A stretch of 64,000 nt of DNA from Lindgomyces ingoldianus (GCF_010093535.1 NW_022985166.1:1644978-1708977), one strand, 5' to 3'; positions 1 through 12,826 are shown, counted from the stretch's first letter. Program-made: numbers and translations. Notes: a model not told the origin generated them from the letters alone.

Positions 1-1184
1 CCAATCCTCGCCTGTGCACGGCGGAAATACGCCTTCCCTTTGTCCTTATCGTTAATCCCCTCGATCTCCAGCGCCTTCGTTGCGGATTCGTTAGCGGCTT
101 CGAAATCCCGGAGTTTATTCTGGAGCAAGGAAGAATTGGAGTAGAGGATTATTTTGAGGGCGTTGAGCTGGGGGAAGAGGTCCGCGGGGTCAGTGTCCAG
201 GGGTGTGGGGTGCTCGTGCAGGTAGCGCAAGGCTTTTTGGTATTTTTGGAGACCGAGGACGAGGTTTGAGGATTTGAAGGCTGAGTTGCCGAGGTCTTTG
301 AGGGCGGAGGCGATGGAAAGGATTTCGGTGCCCGTGATTTCGGTGGAGTTAGTTTTCTGGTCCTCCGGATAGTCTTCGTAGGGGTCGCCGGTTGCGTCGG
401 GGATCTTTTCTGTGGCGCGGTCGTAGGCGTCTCCTGTGAGTTCACCGCAATCTGGGGGTAAAAGAGGTTAGCTAGGGCATGGATTTAACGAGTGAGGGTG
501 AGGTTTGCGTACCAACGATAGTAGCATCATGCAACGGCTTATCCCCATTCTGCGTCTTCAAATTCTCAATCTCCCTTACAACACTCCTCCCATTAATAAC
601 TTCCCCAAACACCACATGCTTCTTATCCAGATGCGGCGTGGAGACCGTCGTGATGAAAAATTGACTCCCATTTGTCCCGGGTCCCGCATTTGCCATACTC
701 AACAGAAACGGGCGATCGTGGATCTGGTCGAAATTCTCGTCCTCAAACTTCTCACCGTAGATGCTCTCCCCGCCCGTGCCGTTGCCCATGGTGAAGTCGC
801 CACCCTGGATCATGAAAGATTTGATGACACGGTGGAAGATGGAGCCCTTGTAGTGCAGAGGCTTGCCGGAGGTACCGAGTCCCTTCTCACCAGTACAGAG
901 GGCGCGGAAGTTTTCGGCCGTCTTAGGGACGACTGGGACAGTGCGTTAGTATTTGAGGAGGATGTGGGGAGGGATACACATGCTGTCATTGTACTGAACA
1001 TGTTAGCATAATGAAGCCCTCAATTCCGGAGGAAGAAGACTCACAAGTTCAATTACAATACGTCCAGCCTTTACTCCGCCAACAGTAACATCGAAGAAAA
1101 CGCGCGGACGTTCTGTGTATTATACTGTTAGCAGAGCACACTGTGCTGGAACCTCGTCGTGGGGTTCTTACTTGTGGATGCCAT
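1..1184 (-). CDS. CPR6: Cyclophilin-40 type peptidyl-prolyl isomerase with TPR tail (3' end cut by window edge)
   Basis: Proline cis-trans isomerase co-chaperone expected to bind Hsp90 through its TPR repeats in the cytosol. Predicted exons, minus strand: 1184-1172, 1112-1045, a 16-nt micro-exon 993-978, 932-513, and 451 running off base 1; every junction keeps frame. The protein starts [17 protein letters not shown]. Cyclophilin hallmarks are [26 protein letters not shown] (catalytic Arg in FHR) and [11 protein letters not shown]. The position that is Trp in cyclophilin A is His here ([14 protein letters not shown]), as in the CYP40 class, which is known for weak cyclosporin binding. After the domain come [16 protein letters not shown] and a TPR segment ending ...[14 protein letters not shown] at the edge. 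The remaining TPRs lie outside the window. Confidence 0.93.
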
Positions 1185-1877
1185 GGTTGCAGTTTGGAGG
1201 AAAGGGCAAAACAGAGACAGGAATTGCGTGCGGGGAGTGTGTGAGAGAAGGTTGTAAGTGAAGTCTCGAGGCTGAAGAAAGCGGCGTCGTCAGGCAAGGT
1301 GCCAGAAGCTTCTACAGCGTGCCAAGACATGCACACGCACCCAGCAATCCCACAAAGACAGGTTCGCCCACCTGAAAGGACGACTCGCGAGGCTAGCTGG
1401 CTGGAGGCAAGTGTCACAGGGATTTGAATGCAGGCACCAAGTCCCTCCAATGGTTCCTCGGGTGCTGTACCTGTTCAAGCATTGTTGACGTGCATTTCGC
1501 GATGAGGGGCATCAACAGTCATAGTGGGGTTTCGCAAAGGCTTCCCCAAACAGCATCACCAGCGAAGCAAACCCCACGGCGCTTGATCTTTTCGAACTTC
1601 TCACTTATCCCCCTATTGCGTTTGTTACGTCAACCCTCCCTGTTCATGTTCCACGAGAAGTGTCGATATGCAAAAAGATCAAGATCTATGCGAGCGGTTT
1701 CTATTCCAATTCCTGTCCTACGTGAAAGCCTGTCCGGACAATGATGCGATGTGTGTAGGGGTATTTGATGCAGAAGAAGGAGATTATGAAAGAAAGATTC
1801 ACAAGCCATGCCACAAACCCGATCCCAACAAAACCAAAACCGAAGGGTCCTCAACATGTCCCACTACAATAGGCTTC
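1185..1877. other. Intergenic, cyclophilin promoter side
   Basis: The stretch lies between the 3' end of the IFRD gene and the start codon of the cyclophilin gene. Open frames here have no recognisable protein features. I see no repeat or RNA gene. Confidence 0.6.
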
Positions 1878-3416
1878 TCAGCGCTTGGTTGCCACGGAGA
1901 AGGGCAAGCAACGGGAGACAGCCTCGTTCTCGTCATATTGATGGACAAATCCCCCTTGCAAGACCCTCCTAAGCGCGTTCAGCCTCTGCAGCTTCCACCA
2001 CTTGTCGATCCGAACCTCCACGTTGCGATTGATCTTGACCTTCATCCTACCACCGCCGTAGGTCCTTCCAGTCTCCTGGTCAAGCGCCGTCGAATACTTG
2101 GGACCACGAGTTGGCTTTTCGACAGAATTTCGGATATCGGCGAATGACGAATGTAAGGTCTTCTTATCCTTCTTCGAGATCTTGCGGGTCGAGACGGTGG
2201 CGAGCTCATCCAGAGCGCGCAGGAGCTGGTCTTGCCTTCGGTAGACAGTGTAGCGCTTCACCATCTTGTCTCTGTTGCGTCGTTCATCATCGTCTTCGGA
2301 ATCGATATCCCCTTCAGAAATTTCCTCATCGTCCTCAAGAGGCGTGTACGACTTCTCATAAAGAAGGGCAATGTTCTCCCCGGCAGCAATCTGAACACCG
2401 GCGTCGGAGCTCTGAAGCTGGTCGACAAAGGCTTCAATGGCCGCTTCCGTAGCGTCCTCCAGATCCTCGACCTCGGTTGCAAGCAGGCCCCATTCCTCAA
2501 GGGCAGCGACGACCACAGAGCCTTCGTCGTGAGCATCGATCGAGAGGCCATCTGACTCGATAATCTCGAGCAGGAACGCCATGTTGTCTTCGGTCTCTTC
2601 TTCGGAAGATCCGCCGAAGAAGGTAGCAATGCCAAGGGCGTGGATGGCACTGATCTTGGTTTGGATGGACTCGGAGTCTGAGATGGTGCGCTTCAGGAGG
2701 TCGGCTACTGAGTCGTAAATGTCGTCAGAGTCCAAGGTGACGATTGTCACGGCGAGTGCTGTGAGCATCGATTAGTTGCTGGCTATGTAGTTGACGTGGT
2801 GGAGGGGCATACCTTTCAGGGCGGCGACCGTCTCGCGCTCGCTGGTCTCTGACTTTATGCTCCGGAGCATCGACGGCAAAAGCTCGCTCATGCGGCCATC
2901 GACTTCGTCCTTCGCATACTTAGCCATGAGAATGTGGGTGAACCCGGCCAGGCTGTCGGCGCGTCCTTCAGTGCTGCTGCGCTTGCGATCGACCATCTGC
3001 TCGACGCGAACGTTCAACTCCGACTTCCACACGTCTGGCGCCAGGTCGACATCCTCGCTGTTGAGAATATCATCGATAGAGTTGGTGCTAGAGGAGATAT
3101 CTGTCAGCGAACCCGTCGAGTCGGAGTCGTAGGCCAGAATCATCATGTCAGACACGACGAAGCTGTCGGGCAATGCACCATGAGGTGGAGAGAAAAGTCT
3201 GGGGAATTTCGAAACCTACCTCCAGGCTGTGCCGTCGCTAAGGTACTCCTCATCGTCGGACCCATGTCGGCTTGGGTTCCGGGAGTTGGCCCTGGACTGA
3301 GCCGGGGAATTAAGTGTCGAATTTGCTTTGGATGACGGCACCGAGGCATTCCGTGAGCGCGCTTTGCGGGACACGGTCTTGCCGCTCTCGAGAGCCTGAC
3401 GCCGTAAATCGTGCAT
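1878..3416 (-). CDS. Interferon-related developmental regulator (IFRD) family protein
   Basis: Predicted exons 3416-3220, 3087-2813 and 2758-1878; junctions read TAWR|STNSIDDIL and AALK|ALAVTIV in frame, giving about 450 residues. After a Ser/Arg-rich N terminus (SRKARSRNASVPSSKANS) comes the helical repeat region typical of the IFRD N-terminal domain (RADSLAGFTHILMAKYA, LLKRTISDSESIQTKISAIHALG, TFFGG). An acidic patch (EEISEGDIDSEDDDE) precedes the basic C-terminal segment with FADIRNSVEKPTRGPKYST. IFRD proteins in animals are linked to transcription control and ribosomes; the role in fungi is not settled. It lies tail-to-head behind the cyclophilin gene. The start ATG opens directly into the conserved-looking exon, but an upstream start is not excluded. 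Confidence 0.82.
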
Positions 3417-4705
3417 TTTTCCAGACGATGGTCAGATATTAAGGGCTAGAACTGGGTCTAGTAAAGAAATGTAGCAGAAAGGCCGCTGCGAGGCTGCAGC
3501 TATGTGCTGGCGGGACTACACCGACTTGCGCACAGGGCGGGAAGGCCGGCAATAGCAATAAATTGCAGCTATTGCAAAGGCAGGGAATCTCGGTATGCAG
3601 TGGACGGTATTTGTAGGATGTGTTGAAGCGACATGAGTCAAAGCCGGAGGCAAGGAGTTTAGTTTCAAGGAACAATACTTGGGGGGAGTGAGTGAGAGGT
3701 GAACGTGAAGAACAGGCAGCTGGACGGCAGGCGAACGAGTGTGAAGAGTGTGCGCCAAGCTGCTAACCGAGACACTTCATCATTGCACACATCATCCCGC
3801 TGATCGCTGGCGTTGACAACGCGGTTTCGCGCCTGCCCCTTATCCTGATTTCAAAGCGCTGGAGAGAAAGGCCCCTATGCCCGTGCGATATGGCAATGTA
3901 TTCGTATCTCCAGACGTCTTGCAAACATATCTTCCAGTAAGAATGGGAAATCCGCAACCGCCGTTGAAACTGGGTTCCCGAAAGCACCAGCCACATTACT
4001 GATATCGACACATTGTCGTTTTGCCCTCCCTGGCAGGGATTTTGAATGGCCGTGTGTTCTGACGCGATGAATACGGTGTAGGAATGGGATGCAATATATT
4101 TAGACACAAACAACGTCAATGTGTCAAATGCCCTGGGTACGCAGAGCTTCTTCAAAGGACGTCTCCAGAATCCTTTCCTGGGATGCGTGTCCTGACTGCT
4201 GATTCACTGTCCCGTGCGCTAAACCCATGCTAGTACCGCTCACGAAATGCTCAATAGAAACATGATGCACGAAGAGGAAAATGAACATGGAGCAAAAGAC
4301 AAAATAAATGGGGACTGTGGTATATTGAAGGAACGCAAAGCACACAAAGGGCCACAGGAAGCCGTTAGACAGGGCAACCCCATCCTTAACTTCCTGAGGC
4401 AAAGAAGAGAAAGTCCCCGTAGGTACCCCGTCGCATCAAGCCTGGCGACATGTTAACAATTGATTGTACTTCCCCGTCTATATGTTGAAATGCTGCAGAT
4501 GTCCATCCATTTTTCTAGAGCCAGCTCTTTAGGTACAAGGTTGACAGGCGGGTCTGACTGCGCCGAAACCCGATCCAGCAACGCCCGGCCCCACTCAAAT
4601 ATGCCTTACTGCGGACCAGCAGGGCGCGTCACGATATATCCATATTTGGCAGTGTAGGTTGATATTCTGTCCGTCTTTGCAGTGTTGCGAGGGTCTGCCC
4701 AACAT
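3417..4705. other. Intergenic, nothing recognisable
   Basis: A minus-strand frame at 4402-4124 encodes two hydrophobic stretches, and another frame spans 4155-3763. Neither has family features, a sensible splice partner or a convincing start, so I do not call a gene. Confidence 0.5.
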
Positions 4706-5497
4706 CTAAGACGGATAATAAGGTGCGCCTGATGGGTTTGCACTTCGCTCGCCAGCTTTTCGTTTCGGGATATCAAGGTGATGGAAGTTGCGTAGATGCT
4801 CTACCAAGTGGTCTCGCCGAGTGAATCCTTTATCGCCAACACGAGTGCATCGAGCCACCGTGCAGGGGAATTCGGGGAGGCCCATGCCATGCACGGTGGA
4901 TTGGTGGCGTTGGAGGTCTGCGAGGCGTGTGAAGTTGGCTGTCGATGTGCAATTGGGAAGATCGCATGTCCATGTCCTGTTGATCCATTGTCAGTACGAC
5001 TTATTCTAGATCCACTTCGCGGGTCATGAGCCATGGGAATAATTTTACCTTCCACGGCTATTGCTCCTACCCCCCCGGTCAGATTTAGATATTCTTCGCA
5101 GTCCATCTTCGTTAGGAGGGACTCACCTAGATGTATCTGTAGAACCACTTCCAGTTCCTCCTTGGTTGACCGGAGAGGCATAGTAGCCAGAGGTAGTGTT
5201 CGCACCTTGTCCGTAAGTGCCTTGAACAGCTACGTGAGGCTGTTGGTAGCCTGTGGCTGCTGGCCTGCTATACCCGTAGTCATACTGAATAACCTGATAT
5301 GGTTGAGGTGGATATTGCTGGTACTGTTGGTAGTATTGATCGATCTGGGCTTGAGTGTATTGCGGTACCGCCGTGCTGGAGTAGCTGGAAGCGGATGCAT
5401 TGTACGCATAGTTGGGCTGCTCACTGGAGGAATACTGCATGAACGTTAGCGGCAGCGACCCATGACTACGGGCCAATCTTACCGGGTATCCAGACAT
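4706..5497 (-). CDS. Small two-finger C2H2 zinc-finger protein
   Basis: Predicted exons 5497-5483, 5434-5127 and 4976-4706, with exact phase (15, 308, 271 nt), about 197 residues. The protein starts MSGYP|YSSSEQPNY. Residues about 15-70 are a Tyr/Gln/Pro-rich low-complexity stretch (QIDQYYQQYQQYPPQPYQ) that resembles a prion-like or activation segment. The C-terminal third has two C-x4-C fingers: WTCDLPNC with H-x4-H in RHQSTVHG, and PCTVARC with EHLRNFHH. The second finger has an extended knuckle, common in fungal-specific zinc-finger proteins. The last intron (5126-4977) is about 150 nt; an internal exon was tested and hits a stop, so one long intron is preferred. A nuclear DNA-binding role is likely; no target can be inferred. 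Confidence 0.75.
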
Positions 5498-7321
5498 GGT
5501 TTAGGATACTCCCTCAACGAGCCTTCTTTGGAGTGGCGCTTTCTGGTAAGGAGCGGAAAAATGAAGGCTAGGACACCTTAAAAAGAGTGGAAATAACGAG
5601 AGAAAAGCGATGGTAAACTGGTGGTTGGTGGTGAGGTGGGTCGATTAGCGGAGAAAGCGGGATGAGGCTCTACGTCTAAGTGAACTGTACACGTTTATAT
5701 ATCAGGAATCAGCTTGAGGCTTTTCACTGCCACTGGTATGAGCCTAAGTCAAAAATTACAGAGCCTCCGGAGGACTCTCGCAGTGATGCCTGCGGCCTAA
5801 AGTTGAAATGAGCAAAGCCCGGCTGGTGGAAGGATTCTGGCGTGGTTTAGCTACCAGGCTGAGTTCCCTCGTGGTAGAAAATGATCGATGACGAAAGACC
5901 ATTCAACGACTGTGCCGTTTGAAACGCTGTTGGTCGGAAGGATTCGACACTTCTCACTGAGGCTATGTAGCGTGCGAATCGTGCAATGGTATTGGTATAG
6001 GGCTGACGTGCGCAACATCATAAAAATACGGCCATAAGAGGAGTGAAGCAGTACGGCGCTCGCCGGTATTGAAAAATAGCTGGGCTGGCATCAAATACCA
6101 TTCCCATAGCACATCTGAGTGTGGAGCTGCAGCAGGGGCATGCCGCTGCGGCGAGGGTGCAGAATGGACCTGATCCTCCCGTTGTCACGTTCCATCCCGT
6201 TGTGGGTTGTGCATAGATACCTTGAAGGTAGGTTAGAACGCCGCCAAAGGATTCAAAGCTTTGAGAAGTGTGCTCGAAATGGGATTCGTACGCTCGGTAA
6301 CTAATTTCTCTTAATTTCGATTAGAGATAGCAGGGTCGTGATTGATTTTGTCCTCGTGTTGCATTTACTAGCAAGGTGTAATAGTGACGAACGGCTACTA
6401 GGCTCCGCATATTCGAGCCGTTCGTGCCCTACGGCGGAGCGCGACGGCCCGCGATCAAGGACAGCACGGCGAAGATAATTATGGGGTTGCCGCCGCTCGC
6501 GCAGACCGGCGGGCGTAGTCAGAGTTGAAATTTGCAGAGTTACCGTCAAGGGTGATGGAAAGATATAACAAGGCCTGAGCTATGGCAGGGGTTGTATGGG
6601 TTCCTGAGGGGTTCTTGGAAGCTTCATGGAACAAATTGAGCATTTCCTTGCGGTGAAATGGGCTCGTGTCGGACGGTCATTGACGGATTCAATGTGGAGT
6701 CATCATACGCCCCGTTTGCCTCAGCTAGCGGGTGGGCATGCTGCAACTCTGTGGGTTGAGTTAACTATTCGAGAATGATCGACTAAGGCAAGGCGCCCTC
6801 AGTTGTGGGTTCGAAGCGTGAATTTACAGCCGCGAGTGGACGATTTGAACGTTAGGTCTCAACTGTGAAGTGGTGCTGTGGCGTACCAGCTTCGGCAAGA
6901 GGGCCAGTGCCACAAATGCATCCTCAGCCTCGGTTTTGGGGGCTAATAAAGATCCAACTCGCTATGACCAATAGCAGCTCGCTGTGCAGGATATTAGCTT
7001 TATGAGCTGAGATGAGGCTCCCAGTGTGCAGTACGCGGAGAACTTAGGACTGCATTTCAGATGTATGAACCCTGCTAGATTCCCAGCTGATGGACGGGCG
7101 TTCTCTTACTTGAGATCTGACAGCACGGAAAGTGAAGCGTCCGCACATGGACGAAGCGTTCAATCAAGGAGCAGGATTGGTTCACGGCGAAGGGACCGAC
7201 AATGGCACCATACAACTACCCGAAGGAGGCATTCATAGAATGTCTACCTAATACTTCATACAGACAGCCTGCTATTAAGGACAACCAGACATTGTTATCG
7301 GGTGGGACGTAGCTGTCTGTT
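5498..7321. other. Intergenic, nothing recognisable
   Basis: This is 1.8 kb between the zinc-finger start and the NOT3 stop codon. It holds a TTTATATAT-type motif near 5693 upstream of the zinc-finger gene and a GC-rich patch around 6409-6520. I tested tRNA-like T-arm motifs near 6270 and 6800 and found no cloverleaf. Confidence 0.5.
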
Positions 7322-9427
7322 TCATAACTCGTCTTCCAAGAACTTGTACGCGAATCGGAAGTCCGCTTTCCTTCGATTCATCCTGCTGAATGTTAGAATA
7401 GGCCCCTTTAAAAGGCGAAGTAATACGGATGAAAAATCTGGAGTGGCATGGGCTGACATGGTCCGGGCCCGACCATTCACCGCCGATCCAGAGGGAATTG
7501 GGTGCTTACCACGTGCTCTCATAGTCAAAGAACCTGTACGTTCCCTGCTCATAATCTTCGGTGATCGCCTTTGGCTCCTCGTGACGCTGGAACCAAGTCT
7601 GATACTGCTTGTGGAACCTCCAGCTCTGCGACTTAAGCGCTTTGGCAGCCAAGAACTGCTGGTATGTCCCCTGTCGGTAGTAGAATGCATAGAACAGTGC
7701 ATCTGTCTCGATGCGAGAGTACAATCTTGGATCATCGAATATGGCCAGGGGTTCTTGGGGGTAGTGTGATGGGGTGTAAGGGTAAGGATTTTGTGGACGA
7801 TAATGGCGTGGAGCTTCCGTATCTGCGGCGTCTGGAGCGGCGGCCATGGATGCGGCGAGCATGCGCTCATCTGGCGGCTTGGTTGAAGAGGCAGTGATGT
7901 CGTTCTTCGTTGCTTCGAATGAGTCTAGCAGATCCTGCAAACTTGAGGGAAGGTGATACACCGATTCCTCCTCTTCTTCATCCACATGAGACTCCCCATT
8001 AGTCAGAGGCGGGGTGGCTGATTGCGACTCCTCTTCCTCTACCTTTTCGGGGGCGGAAGGCTTCCTACTTAATCTATTTGGGTCTTCAGAGGAAGGTGCA
8101 CGTGACAGTGTCGCTTTATCGGCTGCTGGTGTTACAGGTATACTTGCACTTATCGCCGGGGACTTTGACGTTTGGACAGCTGAGACGCTGTCGGCACTCG
8201 AAGCGGTCGGCCGCTGTGCCGGCTGGGGATGCGAAGAGGCTGGTGAGGTTGTCGCACTTGTCCGTGCGCCTACTGGTGCCAGGCCAGTCTGTGCCGCTGT
8301 CGCACCGGGTGGTGGTGGCAGAGGTGCTATGCCTACGCCATTCTTGTCGCTAGCAGCTGCGGCCGCGGCTGCCGAGGCGTACTTTAAAGGTTCTCCCGGG
8401 GTTCTCGTTGGTAAGGGGGCCGGTTTCATGGTGGTTGTGGACGAGCTTGACACACCAGGTAATGGCGAATGTAGGGTTGCTAGCGCAGGTAGTGGTGATT
8501 TGAGCTGAGTCGATGGTCTTCGTGCGCCCGATACTGCTGCATCAATGGCTTTTGCCTTCACATTCAAACTGCCCAGACTGCCCGAACGACCTTCAGCTTC
8601 CGCCGAATCGTCCTGTATCGATTGTGTGTCCTGGGAAGACACGCGGTCAACGTCCTGTCCCATTCCGTAGAGGTTCTCTTCCTCTTGAAGGTTGAGGTCG
8701 TCGTATATTGTGTCATCCTCCATGAAATCAGCCTCTTGATTGCTCTCGACATAGTATCGGATGCTCTCCTCAAGGTCCTTGACCTGCTCCACCTCAACAG
8801 AGCCATTGTCCAGCGCTCGTTGCAGCAGTTCCAGCTTGTTCTGATGCCACTTATGGCGCTCTACCACCTCTTCCATCTCTCCTATCCGCTCTGCCCTAGA
8901 GGTGTCCTTCTTCCCCTTCTTCATGCCAACCTGTAGTGTTTCCACTTCAGCCTCGATGGTCTCGACCTGGCGCTCCAGCTCATCGACCATATCGGAGAGG
9001 AATTGCATTGTATCCTGTTTCTCCTTCTCTTTCGGGTCCAGCTTCGCGGCTAATGATAGGCCTTCTTTCGAATATGCCTTAGTCTTCATCTCCTTCTCCA
9101 CCACCTTGAACTTCTCCATTTGCTGCGACTCGTCAGCTGTGGCATCAAAGCATAGGGCGCGGGATGCTGTACTGTCTCAATCAGCTTCCGCTGATCTAAT
9201 AGAGGTTTCTTGTCCTTGATGTCGTTCATTGTCGCCCATGTCTTGATCTGGTCTCGCGACCGCTGGAGCTTCTTGATCTCCTTTTTCAGAGCATCCTCCA
9301 GTCTCTCCTTCTGCGACGGGTTTGTAGTCTGATTGATTTTCTCGTATATTCCCTCGAAGGCGCCGACGCCCTCGGCAACCTTCTTGAAGCATTTGTCGAT
9401 CTCCTGCTGGAGCTTCCGTGCTGCCAT
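7322..9427 (-). CDS. NOT3: CCR4-NOT complex subunit NOT3/NOT5
   Basis: Scaffold subunit of the CCR4-NOT deadenylase complex that controls mRNA decay and transcription. Predicted exons 9427-9173, 9122-7510 and 7382-7322, phases consistent, about 642 residues. The N-terminal Not3 coiled coil is clear ([20 protein letters not shown], then [20 protein letters not shown] and [19 protein letters not shown]). A long Ser/Pro/Ala-rich linker (about residues 260-480) separates it from the NOT-box: [36 protein letters not shown], then [20 protein letters not shown]. The last 19 residues ([19 protein letters not shown]) sit in a tiny 3' exon; ignoring it would truncate the protein at ESTW. The gene is divergent from DTD1 over 308 bp. 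Confidence 0.95.
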
Positions 9428-9735
9428 TGTGACGATGTAGCCTCGTGCGCGAGGGCGGTGTGGTGAGCTAGTCCGGGGGTCAAATCACGCGAGGGTGAAT
9501 CAAGAGGCTCAGGTAAGAGGAGAGGACGCGTTCGGGAAGGTGGCAGGCGGGTTGGGTGGTGTTAGTGATTTGTTGGAAGAACACGGAGGTGGAAGGGCAT
9601 GCCGTATCGCGCCTTGCGCATTGGGCCTAGCGCTGTCGATCGCGATGTCTGCCTTTCACGGGCACCCCGCCTCACCACACAACCAGCGAACCCTCACCTG
9701 GACGCGACGGTGACAATGCTGGCCCGCCATAAATC
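9428..9735. promoter_or_regulatory. Shared divergent promoter region of NOT3 and DTD1
   Basis: This 308-bp gap separates the two start codons, so both promoters must lie here. No clear TATA box or known operator was seen. The assignment is by position only. Confidence 0.5.
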
Positions 9736-10552
9736 ATGAGAAGTAAGCCGCGCGCCCAATTCACTGCAGAACCACGTCTCACCTCGTCGCAGCTGTCCTA
9801 CAACGCGTCAAGTCGGCCTCGGTCACGGTCGATGGCGAGCTCGTCTCTAAAATCGGCAAGGGCCTGCTGGTGCTTGCCGCAATCTCCAAGGACGACACGG
9901 AGAAGGACGTTGAGTCCATGGCGGGGAAGATCCTGAAGGCCAAGCTATGGGACGACGAAGAGACGGACCCCCCTGGCCGCGTACGTCTGCAGAGCTCCCA
10001 GCCACGATGCACCATGACTGACTCCCACCAGTGGAAAAAGGGCGTCGCTGACACCGGCGGCGAGCTGCTTTGTGTCTCCCAGTTTACCCTCCTGGCCTCG
10101 ATGAAAAAGGGCAACAAGCCCGACTTCCACCAGTCTGCAAGTGGCCTCAAAGCCAAGACCCTCTACCAGGCCTTCTTCAAGAAGGTGCAAGACCTCTACG
10201 AGCCGGACAAGGTCAAAGACGGCATATTTGCAGCTATGATGGACGTAGCGTTGGTGAACGATGGGCCGGTAGGTATCGACTACACATGTCTAGACGGAGA
10301 GGTACAGCCTCGATCATCTCTCGCTGTCATTTTACCCCCACCACCGAACTTGTTTGACTGACTGCCTTGTCACAGGTCACGATCCAGATCGATACCACTC
10401 CCCCAAAGATGGAGAACCCGAGCGGTTTTAGCACCGGCATGGGCACCCCGAGTGGAAGTGCCGCTTCGACCTCTGTAGACGTGAACGACCTAGTCAACAA
10501 CATGACGAGGATAACGAAGGAGTTTCATATTCCGGTGGAGCTTTTGGAATAG
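9736..10552 (+). CDS. DTD1: D-aminoacyl-tRNA deacylase (DTD)
   Basis: Hydrolyses D-amino acids mischarged on tRNA, a proofreading step in the cytosol. Predicted exons 9736-9742, 9793-9980, 10032-10268 and 10376-10552 total 609 nt, 202 residues; the first exon is only 7 nt (ATG AGA A). The protein reads MRTVLQRVKSASVTVDGE, then LWDDEETDPPGR|WKKGV. Family motifs are SQFTLLA and NDGPV (the Gly-cisPro motif). The C-terminal extension after TIQIDTTPP is Ser/Gly/Asn-rich and leaves DTD homology. Intron 2 (9981-10031) is 51 nt with no in-frame stop, so retention would add 17 residues inside the fold rather than truncate it. Confidence 0.93.
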
Positions 10553-12826
10553 ACTCTTGATATCGCATCCGTGATTGTTTTTTATTTATCAGAAACTAAG
10601 TTTGGCGTATACGTAGAATTGATCGAAACATAGTAGGGATCTGATTCATGATAGAAATCCTTATCCTCTTGACATCGTTTCTAATTCTGGCAAGTGGCTG
10701 AACGGTCCAACTCCTCCCTGACAACATCCAGTGGGAGCCGCCCACATACTATCGAGACAGCATAGCAAGCCACTAGCATGCATGATGGGCTAATTACCTG
10801 AGATAAAATTAAACCTTCATCCTGCAGTCTTTTCCTTGGTGCAGAGCTCTCTTTATAAGAAGCATAGACATGCTATGCATATTTCATGACTATCAGTATA
10901 CGTTGTAACATCCAGCACTATCCACTGGGTTGGATTAGACCGGATTGCTCAAACACCGAAAACATAGGATCTTCTTCAATATCAAGATTGAGAATCACGA
11001 TGCGAAGCGTACAGTACATCTCAGATTGTGTGATTCAAGCTTGTATTGAAATGACAGGGGTGATAGGTTTATGAAACCACGGTGGAGGGTCAAGTGAATC
11101 GTGTCTTCCACCGACGACAGACCAACAAAGCTAATCGCACTTTTCAGCAGAAATTGCCTTGCATCCTGCAAAGACTGCAATCCCGCAGATAGCAACACGT
11201 TGAACTGCAGCTGTGCCCAAGCTCAAGAAACAGCCCGATATATCGCAATGATAAATCTTGGTATGCGCTTACGAAGTCACCCGCAGAAAAAACACATCTC
11301 CCTTACTGACGGCACATTGATCTCCACCATCGCGCAACCATCACCAAGTTTCTACGTCCAAATTCTCCAGCCTCCGCCTTCGTGCCATACAATATTTCCC
11401 CCGCAATGCGACCTCTGTAATAGAGAAAGCGCCTACTCCAGTTTTCAAACCTGCGACTTTGTGTACAACGAATATCCACCTAGGCGTACCGCCATATGTC
11501 CCTTGTAACACCCTTTCCAGATTGTACAGAACTACTTCTTCACCCTTGACTCGATCGAGCTGGATGGAGGGAAGGAGCTTGGGAAGCTACCATTTGGGAA
11601 ACTTTGACTGCACTAGAACCCCTATGGTAACTTTGTTGTCTGGAGAGGAAATGGGGAACGCATGTAAACTGGTAGGAGCGTACGTTGGTAGCTAACAAGT
11701 GAGACCACTGTTCCATAGTGTGAATTGAAGCTTCCAAACAAGAAGTTGTTCCAATTCTCAGACCAGAGTAGTTCTCCTTGGCCCCAGGGCCACAAAAATA
11801 ACAAAGCATATGCCTCGACCTGTATCTACACTTCTCACCCCACAACTCAACTTCCATATTTACCGGGTGAGCGCCTGTCTAACACCACACCAAATAAGGT
11901 ACAGGAATCCCTGCCCCATCCCATACGTCTCACCCATGCCTTTGCGCCCTTTTCGCCCAATCCTCCGACGATCATTCAAATCCATAATCCGAATCCCATG
12001 CTTGCGGCACAACGTCTGGGATCTGACACGCTGATCCCATGGTGCAGGTTTGGCAAATCAATTTTAAACTAGCTTGCCCCGCCCGGATGAGAAGATTAGT
12101 AAGGTATTAGCCCCCCGCTGTTTAAATACATGTAAGCCGGCCGAGCCGGTAAGTTTAATATTCGGCCTCCGTCTTGTCCCGTCTCGTGCGAGAATGTGAA
12201 TGGGGTTGAATTGGAACCCCCTTCAGCTTTCTGCCTCGAACACATTACTAACGACGTCATCCAACACATAAGGAATAAGACGAGGTGGACTTGAACAGCG
12301 GAAGCCGGGTGAGTGTCTCAGAGTGGAGTGTGGAAAGAGGGTGACCAGTGGGGGCTTTTTGAAGTTTCAGCGGCATTTTCCAAAAGGTGGGCATGCCCTT
12401 CTCGTTCTGTCGGCCATCAAGCTAGGTAGATCCCCCCAAGGGCTTTGATTGATGGCTGATCTATCGTGGCAAATCATATTCGAAAAGTCTAATTCGCTAC
12501 TTTTATATCTTATCGCGCGCTTGAGAGCAGATGCGTCCATGAGTACAACTGCAGTCTGCAGTTACAAATATTCAAGGTTCTGGGCGAACGTAACTACAGG
12601 ATCGTTTCTTTCTTCCTAGATAATCAAATGCCGCCTCGACTTGCCTGTAAATGTGCGAATCGTGGTAGTACAGCCTCTGTTTTGTTCTATCCGGCTTTCA
12701 AAGGTTCCCGCATGACAGATTTCACTCAAAGGGTTTAGCGCGAAATTAGCTCAACGTGCAACCTCAATTTCTTTGACAGATATCTATCTATCTCCATTCA
12801 ATATCCAGCTTCATCTCAGGAGCATT
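10553..12826. other. Intergenic, 2.3 kb
   Basis: AT-rich stretches alternate with cytosine-rich ones (for example 11810-12010). Short frames here lack family features or codon structure. No inverted-repeat element was recognised. The promoter of the DUF1365 gene must be at the right end; a TATC microrepeat lies at about 12780. Confidence 0.5.

Noticed and set aside
3763..4402. Overlapping minus-strand frames of 130 and 92 codons, one with hydrophobic stretches
   Set aside because: Different frames with no frame-keeping splice and no family signature.
6230..6310. Possible tRNA or small RNA around GGGATTCGTACGCTCGG
   Set aside because: No cloverleaf pairing on either strand; no terminator-like T run at the right place.
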